From NCBI GenBank assembly GCA_014841595.1, contig JACYUE010000001.1, positions 1,033,654-1,097,653 on the forward strand: a stretch of DNA of 64,000 nt, written 5' to 3'. Below, piece by piece: positions 43,789 through 52,194 of this stretch (positions within the stretch are counted from its first letter, which is position 1; every line of letters starts with the position of its first letter). The DNA is from Oxalobacteraceae sp. CFBP 8761. GTDB taxonomy: Bacteria > Pseudomonadota > Gammaproteobacteria > Burkholderiales > Burkholderiaceae_D. The translations under genes and the position numbers were made by a program. Below the pieces are notes generated by a model that was not told the origin of the DNA, did not search any database, and worked only from the letters and a program-made list of their open reading frames with translations.

Positions 43789-46194
43789 TCAGAAGCGGTG
43801 CGCCAGGCGTGCGAACAGCGCCGCGCCATTCAGGCCGAACTGCACACTCTCGTACTTGAAGCCGTTGTCGGTCTCGTTCGCATCCTGCACGGTCGGCTTG
43901 ACGTCGAAGATGTTGGTGCCGCCCACCGTCAGGCGGGTCTTCTCGGTGAAGGCCCAGGTGAAGGCCAGGTCGGCCGACGTCTTGGCTTCGTACTTCTGGT
44001 TCGGCACCGGTGGACCCGAGAAGGTGCCCAGCGTCTGCGGACCGAAGTGGATCACGCGCAGCGCGGTTTCCAGCTTGCCCTGGACGTAGTCGAAGCCCAG
44101 CGTGGCCTTGCGGCGCGGCGCGCCTTCCTCGATGAACAGGCGCTCGCGCTCGGACAGCAGCACGTCTTCGAAGCCTGCCAGTGCGGCTGGCGCTTTCACG
44201 CGCTGCACTTCGGTCTTGCTGAAGTTTGCGGCCAGGAACGTCGTCAGGCGGCCGGCGGCCACGTTGGCGCGGTGCGAGACCGTCAGGTCCAGACCCTGCG
44301 TCTTGGTGTCGACCGAGTTGACGAAGAACTGCGCCTGGCCCACGCCCAGCTGCTGCAGCGTCGCGCCCAGCGCCGGGTAGTTGTCGGCGTCAAAGCGGCC
44401 CGACAGCACGATGCGGTCATCGATGTCGATGCGGTACAGGTCGGCCGTGACCGACAGTGCCTGCGTTGGCGACCAGGTCAGGCCCAGCGTGTAGCTCTTC
44501 GATTCTTCGTCCTTCAGTTGCGGGATGCCGGCGGCGGCCGCTACGCGCCCACCATTCGGCGCCAGCACGACGTCCAGCGGCTGGCCGCTGACGAAGTCGG
44601 TGAAGGTCGACGAGAAGTAGGCCTGCTGCAGCGACGGCGCGCGGAAGCCCGTGCTGGCCGACCCGCGCAGCAGCAGGTCCGGCGCCAGGCGATAGGCGGC
44701 GGCGAGCTTGCCGGTGGTGGTCGAGCCGAAGTCCGAATAGCGCTCGTAGCGCAGCGCGGTCTGGATCTTGAGGCGATCGGTGAGATCGGTTTCGATGTCG
44801 ACGTAGGCCGCGTTGCTGTGACGGTCGGTGTCGGTTTCGTCGCCCGGCTGGAAGCCCGGGAAGCCCTGGCTGCCGGCGTTGCCGCCAATGCCCACGCCAT
44901 CGGCGTCGATGTACGAACCGGCTTCGCCGGCGAAGATCTGGTAGTTCTCGCGGCGGTGCTCGAGGCCGAACGCGACATTCATGCCCTTGAACACATCGCT
45001 GTAGAAGCGGCTGATGTCGGCGTTGGTGGTCGCCTGGCGGAACGAGAACGCGCCCGCGTAGAAGCGGTCGGCGCTGCGGCCCTGGCCGCCGCCAAGCAGA
45101 TCGAGGTTGGCGATCGAGGCGTTGAGCGTGTTGGCGATGTTGTACTTCAGGCGGTTGTAGCCGTAGGTCTGCGACAGATCGGCATTCCATTCGCCGGCCG
45201 TCCAGCGGTAGCCGACGGTGCCCCAGCGGTCATCGACCTTGCCGTTGATGAACGGGACGAAGCCGTCCGGGTACATTGCGGCCGAATTGCGCGATGGGAT
45301 ATCTTCCGAGCCCAGGCCTTCGCGGCCGAAGGCGGCCGACGAGGCATCGCGCTGCTGCACGCCGGCGGTGAAGTAGAACTTGCCGCCCGCGCCAGCCGGG
45401 AATTCGCCGTTCAGGTAAATGGTCTGGTTGTCGGCTTTGGTGTCGCCGATGATGCGCGGGTTGCCGGGCTCCGAACGGTTCGAGCGGCCGCGGTCCGAGT
45501 ATTCGCCGGTGATGCCCAGAACGCCGCCACCGAGGGCCACGCCGCAGTAGGCCGATGCCTGCCAGTTCTCGCCATCGCCTTCGGTGTACTGGCCGTAGCC
45601 GGCCACCGATTCGCAGCCCAGGCTTTTCTTCAGGTCGATGTTGATCACGCCGGCAATCGCGTCCGAGCCGTATTGGGCGGCGGCGCCATCGCGCAGCACC
45701 TGCACTTCGCGGATCGCCATCACGGGGATGCCGTTCATGTCGGTGCCCGTGTTGCCGCGGTTGCGCGCACCGAACAGGTTCACCAGCGCGACCGTGTGGC
45801 GGCGCTTGCCGTTGACGAGCACCAGGGTCTGGTCCGAACCCAGGCCGCGCAGGGCGGCCGAGTCGATCAGGTCGGCGCCGTCGGCGCCCGTCTGGCGGGT
45901 CGAGTTGAACGACGGCGACAGGTTGCTCAGCACCTGCGCGAGGTCGAACTGGCCGCTTTGTTCGGCCGCTTTCGTCATCGGGATGAAGTCGATGGCCACC
46001 GGGGTGTCGGTGCTGGAAGCGGCACCAACGCGGCGCGAACCGACGACGCTCACGCTTGGCACGACGGCGTCGGTGGTGATGGCGGGTGCGGTTTGCGCCT
46101 GGACGGCGACTGGGGCGAGAGCAAGGGAAGCAAGGATGGTGCTGCCATACAGACTGGACAACACGGAACGGGGCATGATTTTGAGTTTGAGCAC
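43789..46194 (-). CDS. TonB-dependent outer-membrane receptor
   Basis: 801 residues from a GTG at 46194, chosen for its GGAG site 6 nt upstream; the frame extends to a TTG without one. Signal peptide ends at AVQAQ (about 34). Plug domain with DTPVAIDFIP near the start and GSDAIAGVINIDL, then a 22-strand barrel ending in the Phe-terminated FARLAHRF. The family imports siderophores, cobalamin or oligosaccharides. Its neighbours (GH43, GH16, phosphorylase) suggest carbohydrate uptake, but no SusD-like or TonB box detail proves this. A hairpin lies next to the Shine-Dalgarno. Confidence 0.93.
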   Translation of the reverse strand: MLKLKIMPRSVLSSLYGSTILASLALAPVAVQAQTAPAITTDAVVPSVSVVGSRRVGAASSTDTPVAIDFIPMTKAAEQSGQFDLAQVLSNLSPSFNSTRQTGADGADLIDSAALRGLGSDQTLVLVNGKRRHTVALVNLFGARNRGNTGTDMNGIPVMAIREVQVLRDGAAAQYGSDAIAGVINIDLKKSLGCESVAGYGQYTEGDGENWQASAYCGVALGGGVLGITGEYSDRGRSNRSEPGNPRIIGDTKADNQTIYLNGEFPAGAGGKFYFTAGVQQRDASSAAFGREGLGSEDIPSRNSAAMYPDGFVPFINGKVDDRWGTVGYRWTAGEWNADLSQTYGYNRLKYNIANTLNASIANLDLLGGGQGRSADRFYAGAFSFRQATTNADISRFYSDVFKGMNVAFGLEHRRENYQIFAGEAGSYIDADGVGIGGNAGSQGFPGFQPGDETDTDRHSNAAYVDIETDLTDRLKIQTALRYERYSDFGSTTTGKLAAAYRLAPDLLLRGSASTGFRAPSLQQAYFSSTFTDFVSGQPLDVVLAPNGGRVAAAAGIPQLKDEESKSYTLGLTWSPTQALSVTADLYRIDIDDRIVLSGRFDADNYPALGATLQQLGVGQAQFFVNSVDTKTQGLDLTVSHRANVAAGRLTTFLAANFSKTEVQRVKAPAALAGFEDVLLSERERLFIEEGAPRRKATLGFDYVQGKLETALRVIHFGPQTLGTFSGPPVPNQKYEAKTSADLAFTWAFTEKTRLTVGGTNIFDVKPTVQDANETDNGFKYESVQFGLNGAALFARLAHRF

Positions 46195-46203
46195 TGGTTT
46201 CTC

Positions 46204-46238
46204 CGAAGGATGTTCGGATACTATCAATGGATCCTTCG
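46204..46238 (-). promoter_or_regulatory. 5'-UTR hairpin beside the TonB receptor Shine-Dalgarno
   Basis: CGAAGGAT and ATCCTTCG (8 bp) flank a 19-nt loop. On the mRNA the 3' arm runs into the GGAG ribosome site 6 nt before the GTG start, so translation might be affected by structure. Inference. Confidence 0.35.
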
Positions 46239-46358
46239 ATTACCGTTGCAATGTGGCATTAACACAACGTTCTTGTTGTATAACTTTGTATTATCAACTC
46301 GGGTGCATAAGTAATTTCCTGGGGTAAATAATGCACGTGCGGTAAAAAAGGTCGGCTA

Positions 46359-46378
46359 TACTGTGTTTTTATACAGTA
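46359..46378. promoter_or_regulatory. LexA (SOS) box upstream of dnaE2
   Basis: TACTGT-N8-ACAGTA with the CTGT-N8-ACAG core at 46361-46376, 24 bp before the dnaE2 GTG. It shares the outer sequence and the last half of the spacer (TTTAT) with the imuA box. Confidence 0.9.
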
Positions 46379-46402
46379 TTTGTCATTTGACATGAGCCCG
46401 GC

Positions 46403-49400
46403 GTGACACAGCCTCCGACCAACCAGCCCCCTGCAGCCACGACTCTGCCGCCCTATGCCGAGTTGTTCTGCCTGTCGAACTTCTCGTTCCTGCAAGGGGC
46501 GTCGCATGCCGAGGAGCTGGTCCTGCGCGCCGTGCAGCTCGGGTACTTCGCGCTGGGCATCACCGACGAATGCTCGCTGGCCGGCGTCGTGCGCGCGCAT
46601 GCGGAAGCAAAAGAGGCCGGCCTGCCGCTCATCATCGGCGCCCACTTTCATTTGCAGAACCCCGATGGCAGCCCGGCGCCGTCACTGATCCTGCTGGCGC
46701 AGAACCGCGAGGGCTACGGCAACCTGTCTGAATTCATCACGCTCGGGCGCACGCGGGCCGGGAAGGGCACGTACCTCCTGACACCCGATGACCTGGCCGA
46801 CCCGGCACCCGAGAACGCGCACCTGCGCCACATGCCCGATTGCCTGGCGATCCTGCTGCCGCCGTATCCGGGGCACGAGGCGCAGGATGTCGACCGCCTG
46901 CATGCGCAGGCAGCGTGGATGGCGACCACCTTTCCGGGCCGCGCCTGGCTCGGCCTGACGTCGCTGCACCGCGCGTTCGACGATGCGCACCGCGCCACGG
47001 TCGAGGAAGTCGGCTGGCAGCATGGCTTGCCGATCGTGGCACTGGGCCACGTGTGCATGCACGTGCGCTCGCGCAAACCGCTGCAGGACACGCTCACCGC
47101 CACGCGCCTGAACAAGGCGGTGGCCGACTGTGGCTACGGGCTGGCGCAGAACGCCGAGCAGCACCTGCGCTCGCGCCTGCGCCTGGCCAATCTGTACACG
47201 CCTCAAGTGCTGGCCGAGACGGTGCGCGTGGCGCGCCTGTGCACGTTCTCGCTCGACGAACTGCGCTACGAATACCCGGACGAAGTGGTCCCGCCCGGCC
47301 ACACGGCCGCGAGTTTTTTGCGCGCCGAAACCTGGATCGGCGCGCACCGGCGTTTTCGCGACGGCATCCCGGCCAAGGTGCAGGCGCAGATCGAACACGA
47401 GCTGGCGCTGATTTCCGAGATGCGCTACGAGCATTACTTTTTGACGGTGTACGACATCGTGCGCTTCGCCCGCTCGCAGCACATCCTGTGTCAGGGCCGC
47501 GGTTCGGCGGCCAATTCGGCCGTCTGCTACTGCCTGGGCATCACCGAGGTCGATCCGGCCCGCGCCAGCCTGCTGTTCGAGCGCTTCATCTCGCGCGAGC
47601 GCAACGAGCCGCCCGACATCGACGTCGACTTCGAGCACCAGCGGCGCGAAGAAGTCATCCAGTACATCTATAACAAATACGGGCGCGATCGCGCGGCGCT
47701 GGCGGCGGTGGTGATCAGCTACCGCCCCAAGAGCGCCTTGCGGGACAGCGGTCGCGCGCTGGGCATCGACTTGGGCATCGTCGAGAAGGTGGCCAAGACC
47801 CACCACTGGTTCGACAGCCGCGCCGACCTGCTTGGCCGCCTGGCCGAGAGCGGGCTGGATCCCGAGGCGCCGCTGTCGCGCCAGTGGGCCACGCTCGCGC
47901 AGTCGCTGCTGAACTTCCCGCGTCACCTGTCGCAGCATCCGGGTGGCTTCGTCATCGCGCGCGGCAAGCTTTCGCGCCTGGTGCCGATCGAGAATGCCGC
48001 GATGGCGGACCGCAGCGTGATCCAGTGGGACAAGAACGACCTTGAGGAACTAGGGCTGATGAAGGTCGACGTCCTGGCGCTGGGCATGCTGTCGATGATG
48101 CGGCGCGGGCTGGAGCTGGTGGGCCAGCGCTACGGCAACGTGTTCGAGATGCAGGACATCCCGGCCGACGATACCGCCACCTACGACATGATCTGCCAGG
48201 CCGATACGGTGGGCGTGTTCCAGATCGAGTCGCGCGCACAAATGAGCATGCTGCCGCGGATGCGCCCACGTGTCTTCTACGACCTGGTGATCGAGGTGGC
48301 CGTGGTGCGCCCCGGCCCGATCCAGGGCGGCATGGTCCATCCCTATCTGCGGCGCCGTCAGGGCTTCGAGCCGGTCGTGTATCCAAGCGCCGAAATGAAG
48401 GTGGCGCTCGAGCGCACGCTGGGCGTGCCGATCTTCCAGGAGCAGGTGATGCAGGTGGCGATCCTGGGTGCGGGCTTCACGCCGGGCGAGGCCGACCAGC
48501 TGCGCCGTGCGATGGCGGCCTGGAAGCGCAAGGGCGGGCTGGAACACTATTACGAGCGCATCACGACGGGCATGCTCGAACGGGGCTACACGCTGGAATT
48601 CGCCGAAGCGATCTTCAGCCAGATCCAGGGCTTCGGCGAATACGGCTTTCCCGAGTCGCATGCGGCCAGCTTCGCGCTGCTGGCATACGCCAGTTCATGG
48701 CTCAAGTGTCACGAGCCGGCCGCCTTCCTGTGCGCGCTGCTCAACAGCCAGCCGATGGGCTTTTACAGTCCGTCGCAACTGGTGCAGGACGCGCGCCGCC
48801 ATGGCATCGAGGTGCGGCCGGTCGATGTCGCCGTCAGCGGCTGGGATTCGGCGCTCGAAGAATACGATCCGCACGAGCGCACGCGCCAGCCGGCGGTGCG
48901 CCTCGGCCTGTCGCTGCAGCGGGGGATGAAGGTCGACGCGGCCGAGCGCATCGAGCAGGCGCGCGCCGTGCGGCCGTTTGCCGATGTGGCTGACCTGGCG
49001 CGCCGCGCGGGCCTGGACCGCAGCGACCTGCAGGTGCTGGCGGCGGCCGGCGCGCTGCAATCGCTGGCGGGGCACCGGCGCGAAGCGTTGTGGGAAGCGT
49101 CCGGCGCCGCGCCCGACAAGGACCTTCTGCGTCCGACGGTTCCGCGCGAAGAAGCACCGGTGCTTGCGGCGCCAAGCGAAGGCGAAGAAATCGTCGGCGA
49201 CTACCGCGCACAGGGTCTCACGCTGGGCCGCCATCCGCTGGCGCTGCTGCGCGAACGCCTGCTGGCGCAGCGCTTCCTGCCCGCGTCGACGCTGATGGAT
49301 TTCCAGAACGGCCAGCTGGCGCGCGGCTGCGGTCTGGTGACGGTGCGCCAGCGCCCGGGCACCGCCAAGGGCGTGCTGTTCCTGACGCTGGAAGACGAAA

Positions 49401-49594
49401 CCGGCAACGTCAACGTGATCGTGTGGCCATCGCTGGTAGAGCAGCAGCGCCGCGAGGTCCTGAACGCACCGCTGCTCGGCGTCTACGGCATCTGGCAGCG
49501 CGAGGGCGAAGTGCGCCACCTGGTCGCCAAGCGGCTGGTGGATCTGTCGCACCTGCTCGGTGCTCTCGATACGCGCAGCAGGGATTTCTGCTGA
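46403..49594 (+). CDS. dnaE2: Error-prone DNA polymerase DnaE2
   Basis: 1063 residues. PHP domain at the N-terminus (YAELFCLSNFSFLQGASHAE), then the C-family polymerase core with acidic residues in PPDIDVDFEHQRREE, and a C-terminal OB-fold (LVTVRQRPGTAKGV). It lacks proofreading and inserts bases opposite lesions with ImuA/ImuB. The GTG start at 46403 has no Shine-Dalgarno; a five-codon ORF (ATG 46392 to TGA 46406) overlaps it by GTGA, which may allow coupled initiation. Own LexA box upstream. Divergent from the TonB receptor. Confidence 0.95.
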   Translation: MTQPPTNQPPAATTLPPYAELFCLSNFSFLQGASHAEELVLRAVQLGYFALGITDECSLAGVVRAHAEAKEAGLPLIIGAHFHLQNPDGSPAPSLILLAQNREGYGNLSEFITLGRTRAGKGTYLLTPDDLADPAPENAHLRHMPDCLAILLPPYPGHEAQDVDRLHAQAAWMATTFPGRAWLGLTSLHRAFDDAHRATVEEVGWQHGLPIVALGHVCMHVRSRKPLQDTLTATRLNKAVADCGYGLAQNAEQHLRSRLRLANLYTPQVLAETVRVARLCTFSLDELRYEYPDEVVPPGHTAASFLRAETWIGAHRRFRDGIPAKVQAQIEHELALISEMRYEHYFLTVYDIVRFARSQHILCQGRGSAANSAVCYCLGITEVDPARASLLFERFISRERNEPPDIDVDFEHQRREEVIQYIYNKYGRDRAALAAVVISYRPKSALRDSGRALGIDLGIVEKVAKTHHWFDSRADLLGRLAESGLDPEAPLSRQWATLAQSLLNFPRHLSQHPGGFVIARGKLSRLVPIENAAMADRSVIQWDKNDLEELGLMKVDVLALGMLSMMRRGLELVGQRYGNVFEMQDIPADDTATYDMICQADTVGVFQIESRAQMSMLPRMRPRVFYDLVIEVAVVRPGPIQGGMVHPYLRRRQGFEPVVYPSAEMKVALERTLGVPIFQEQVMQVAILGAGFTPGEADQLRRAMAAWKRKGGLEHYYERITTGMLERGYTLEFAEAIFSQIQGFGEYGFPESHAASFALLAYASSWLKCHEPAAFLCALLNSQPMGFYSPSQLVQDARRHGIEVRPVDVAVSGWDSALEEYDPHERTRQPAVRLGLSLQRGMKVDAAERIEQARAVRPFADVADLARRAGLDRSDLQVLAAAGALQSLAGHRREALWEASGAAPDKDLLRPTVPREEAPVLAAPSEGEEIVGDYRAQGLTLGRHPLALLRERLLAQRFLPASTLMDFQNGQLARGCGLVTVRQRPGTAKGVLFLTLEDETGNVNVIVWPSLVEQQRREVLNAPLLGVYGIWQREGEVRHLVAKRLVDLSHLLGALDTRSRDFC

Positions 49595-49599
49595 TGCAC

Positions 49600-49721
49600 A
49601 GCCGGGGTCAGGTCTGACATTCGGACACGACCTCAGCCTTGGTCACTTCCAAAAGACTCCAAAGCCGGGGTCAGGTCTGACATTCGGACACGGCCTCAGC
49701 GTTAGTCACTTCCAAAAGTCT
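49600..49721. repeat. Direct repeat pair, REP-like (left half)
   Basis: Two copies, 63 bp apart, of a unit that opens AGCCGGGGTCAGGTCTGACA and runs on for about 57 bp with a few mismatches to CACTTCCAAAAG. GTCAG-gt-CTGAC inside each is palindromic. Together with the opposite-orientation pair at 49771-49856 they form a REP/REPIN-like cluster, common between genes in betaproteobacteria. Confidence 0.75.
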
Positions 49722-49770
49722 CTTGTCCAGTATGAGCATGGCTCTGTGCCAGCTAGTTCGGACTACTCGA

Positions 49771-49856
49771 CTGTCGAGATCGTGTCCGAATGTCAGACCT
49801 GACCCCGGCTTTTCTGTCGAGGTCGTGTCCGAATGTCAGACCTGACCCCGGCTTTG
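49771..49856. repeat. Tandem repeat pair, REP-like (right half, inverted)
   Basis: Two tandem 43-bp units (49771-49813 and 49814-49856) with two differences. They contain the reverse complement of the core of the left pair (CGTGTCCGAATGTCAGACCT, then GACCCCGGCT). The inverted arrangement could fold into a long cruciform or transcript hairpin between dnaE2 and the LacI gene. The 355-bp gap 49595-49949 holds nothing else. Confidence 0.75.
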
Positions 49857-49949
49857 GGAGCCCGGCTTTTCTTCTGGTCGCCAACTTTCCTGTAGCGGCA
49901 GGCCGCTGCGTTGATAGAATGGTCATTGCGTAAATATCACGGGAACAGC

Positions 49950-50978
49950 ATGGACAAGACAAGCCGAAGCCGGGGCAGGGGGACGGGGCGCGCGACGCTC
50001 GAGCAGGTCGCGGGCATGGCTGGCGTGTCGATCATGACCGCTTCGCGCGCACTGAGCCAGCCGAAGCTGGTGTCCGACGCCACGCGCAGCAAGGTCGAGC
50101 ATGCCGTGGCTGAACTGGGTTACGTGCCCAATCGCGCCGCGCGGGCGCTGGCCTCGTCGCAGTCGCACGTGATCGTGGTGCTGGTGCCGTCGCTGTCGAA
50201 CGCCGTGTTCACTGCCGTCCTTGAGGGCATCCACGACGCCGTCGCGCCTGGCCAGTACCAGCTCCTGATCGGCAATACCTATTATTCGCAGCTCGAAGAA
50301 GAAAAACTGCTGCGCACCTATCTGCAGTCGAACCCTGACGGCATTCTGTTCTCGAGCCAGGTGCGCAGCCCCGCCGTGGCCAAGATGCTGGCGGCATCGC
50401 AGGTGCCGGCGGTGGCCATGATGGATTTGTCCGATGATCCGGCCGTGCTGTCGGTCGGCTTTTCGCAGTACGAGGCCGGCATGGCCATGACACGCCACCT
50501 GATCGGCAAGGGGTACACACGCATCGGCTTCATCGGCGCCCAACTCGACGAGCGCACGCTGCGCCGCGCTGATGGCTACCGCGCGGCGATGGCGGCGGCG
50601 GGCCTGGCCGATCCCGGCCTCGAGCTGATGGTGCCCGAACGCTCGACGATCGCGCTGGGCGCCGGCCTGATGGCGCAGATGCTGGCGCTGCGGCCCGACT
50701 GCGACGCCGTCTTTTGCTGCAACGACGACCTGGCCCACGGCGCCGTGTTCCACTGCCAGCGGCAAGGCATCCGCATCCCGCAGGACATCGCGGTATGCGG
50801 CTTTAATGACTTGCCCGCATCGGCCTGGATGATGCCGTCACTGACGACGGTCGACACGCCGCGCTACCAGATCGGCTTCGAAGCCGCCGGCCTGCTGCTG
50901 CAGGTGATCAGGGGCGAAGAACCGGCCGAGCGGCGCATCGACCTTGGCTTCACGCTGCGCGACCGCGAGAGCGCATAA
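49950..50978 (+). CDS. LacI-family transcriptional regulator (GntR/gluconate-type candidate)
   Basis: 342 residues from ATG 49950. N-terminal helix-turn-helix TLEQVAGMAGVSIMTASRAL (about 16-35) and hinge, then a periplasmic-binding type ligand domain, as in GntR/IdnR of E. coli. It lies 0.7 kb upstream of gntK with cynS inserted on the opposite strand. A TGTTA-N4-TAACA site precedes gntK and a close variant precedes the GPH-GH94 operon, so gluconate or a related acid is a likely effector. A REP-like cluster separates it from dnaE2. Confidence 0.88.
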   Translation: MDKTSRSRGRGTGRATLEQVAGMAGVSIMTASRALSQPKLVSDATRSKVEHAVAELGYVPNRAARALASSQSHVIVVLVPSLSNAVFTAVLEGIHDAVAPGQYQLLIGNTYYSQLEEEKLLRTYLQSNPDGILFSSQVRSPAVAKMLAASQVPAVAMMDLSDDPAVLSVGFSQYEAGMAMTRHLIGKGYTRIGFIGAQLDERTLRRADGYRAAMAAAGLADPGLELMVPERSTIALGAGLMAQMLALRPDCDAVFCCNDDLAHGAVFHCQRQGIRIPQDIAVCGFNDLPASAWMMPSLTTVDTPRYQIGFEAAGLLLQVIRGEEPAERRIDLGFTLRDRESA

Positions 50979-50984
50979 GGGGCA

Positions 50985-51434
50985 TCAGTAGGTTTTGTAG
51001 GGCAGGAATTTGCCCGACAAGACCACGTTCACGCGGTCCCCTTTCGGGTCTTCGGTACGCTGGATGTCCATCGAAAAATCGATGGCGCTCATGATGCCGT
51101 CGCCGAATTCTTCGTGGATCAGTTCCTTGATTGTCGTGCCGTACACATTCACCATCTCATACCAGCGATAGATTAGCGGATCGGTCGGCACGGCCGTCGG
51201 CAGCGAGCCTTTGTACGGCACGATCTGTAGCCAGGCGATCGCTTCATCGGACAGCTCGAACAGCTTGCCGACCGCTTCGGCCTGCGGCTTGGTCAGCGTC
51301 ATCTGGCCCAGGCAGGCGGCGGTGGTCCATTCCTTCGACAGGCCCGTGGCCTCGGTCACGTCGCGCCACTTGATGCCCTTGCGGACTTTCGCGGATACGA
51401 TCAGTTTGGTGACATCTTCACGGCATGAAATCAT
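50985..51434 (-). CDS. cynS: Cyanate hydratase (cyanase)
   Basis: 149 residues from ATG 51434; cyanases are 150-156 residues. It converts cyanate and bicarbonate to ammonia and CO2 in a decamer. The catalytic residues Arg90, Glu93 and Ser116 correspond to E. coli Arg96, Glu99 and Ser122, all present in YRWYEMVNVYG and DGIMSAIDF. There is no carbonic anhydrase (cynT), transporter (cynX) or CynR next to it, so it is solitary, inserted between the LacI regulator and gntK on the opposite strand. Confidence 0.95.
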   Translation of the reverse strand: MISCREDVTKLIVSAKVRKGIKWRDVTEATGLSKEWTTAACLGQMTLTKPQAEAVGKLFELSDEAIAWLQIVPYKGSLPTAVPTDPLIYRWYEMVNVYGTTIKELIHEEFGDGIMSAIDFSMDIQRTEDPKGDRVNVVLSGKFLPYKTY

Positions 51435-51660
51435 GTTGGCTGCTCCAGAAAGTGGGGAAGGTAGGTGCTCACGCCTTACCTCAGCAAGGGGCGTGCCATG
51501 CATGAAGTCACGACGAAGCAGACACACCGGGCCTGCCACGCCAGCAGGAAGCCAGCAGCATGTCAGCGAAATGCGCACTGCGCGGGCGCAGCCGCCCGAA
51601 ATGGGTGCATGGCCTGTGGGTTTACATTTCCAGGCGGGACGCGCACAATCGCGGTATGTT

Positions 51661-51674
51661 TGTTAGCGGTAACA
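51661..51674. promoter_or_regulatory. LacI/GntR-type operator upstream of gntK
   Basis: TGTTAGCGGTAACA has perfect TGTTA and TAACA half-sites and lies 7 bp before the gntK ATG, overlapping the region after a TATGTT -10-like box (51655-51660). It resembles the E. coli GntR consensus ATGTTA-N4-TAACAT. The reversed GPH-operon site TGTTAGCGTTACCA differs at only two of 14 positions. Confidence 0.65.
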
Positions 51675-51681
51675 TAAGGCA

Positions 51682-52194
51682 ATGACGACAGAACCAACGA
51701 GCGATAACAAGGGAACGGCCTGGGTCATCATGGGCGTGAGCGGCTGCGGCAAGAGCCAGATCGGCGCGCGCCTGGGCAACCAGCTCGGCGTGGAATTCAT
51801 CGAGGGCGATGCCTATCACTCCGACGTGAACATCGCACGGATGTCGGCTGGTACGCCGCTGACCGACGACGACCGCCACGACTGGCTCGTGACGCTGCGC
51901 GACCTGCTGGCCAGGCGCGAGGGCGGGGCGGTGCTGTCATGTTCGTCGCTCAAGCGCAGCTACCGCGACCTGCTGCGGGGTGCCGGCGGCGATGTGCGCT
52001 TCGTGCACCTGGCCGGCGAGCGCAGCCTGCTGGCCGAGCGTGTCAGCAATCGCCCCGGCCACTACATGCCGCCATCGCTGCTTGATAGTCAGCTGGCAAC
52101 GCTCGAACCGCTGCAGCCGGACGAAGCGGGCATCACGCTCGATATCCGCGATACGCCGGCGCAGCTGGTGGCGCAGATTCTTGCCCGCGCCTAG
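51682..52194 (+). CDS. gntK: Gluconokinase
   Basis: 170 residues. P-loop GVSGCGKS (18-25), DD-rich region TDDDRHDW and an SLKRSYRD segment typical of the GntK/IdnK family. It phosphorylates D-gluconate to 6-phosphogluconate for the Entner-Doudoroff or pentose phosphate route. An operator-like palindrome sits just upstream. It overlaps the convergent AraC gene by 4 bp. No gluconate transporter (gntP-type) is adjacent; gluconate may therefore come from inside, for instance from the GH94 phosphorylase. Confidence 0.93.
   Translation: MTTEPTSDNKGTAWVIMGVSGCGKSQIGARLGNQLGVEFIEGDAYHSDVNIARMSAGTPLTDDDRHDWLVTLRDLLARREGGAVLSCSSLKRSYRDLLRGAGGDVRFVHLAGERSLLAERVSNRPGHYMPPSLLDSQLATLEPLQPDEAGITLDIRDTPAQLVAQILARA

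Noticed and set aside
43753..46314. 853-codon open frame opposite the TonB receptor
   Set aside because: The minus-strand receptor has clear plug and barrel motifs; the plus-strand frame is Arg/Val/Gly-rich antisense reading.
49600..49856. CRISPR array
   Set aside because: Only four units in two orientations, with unequal spacing and degenerate arms; no cas genes. Fits REP-like repeats.
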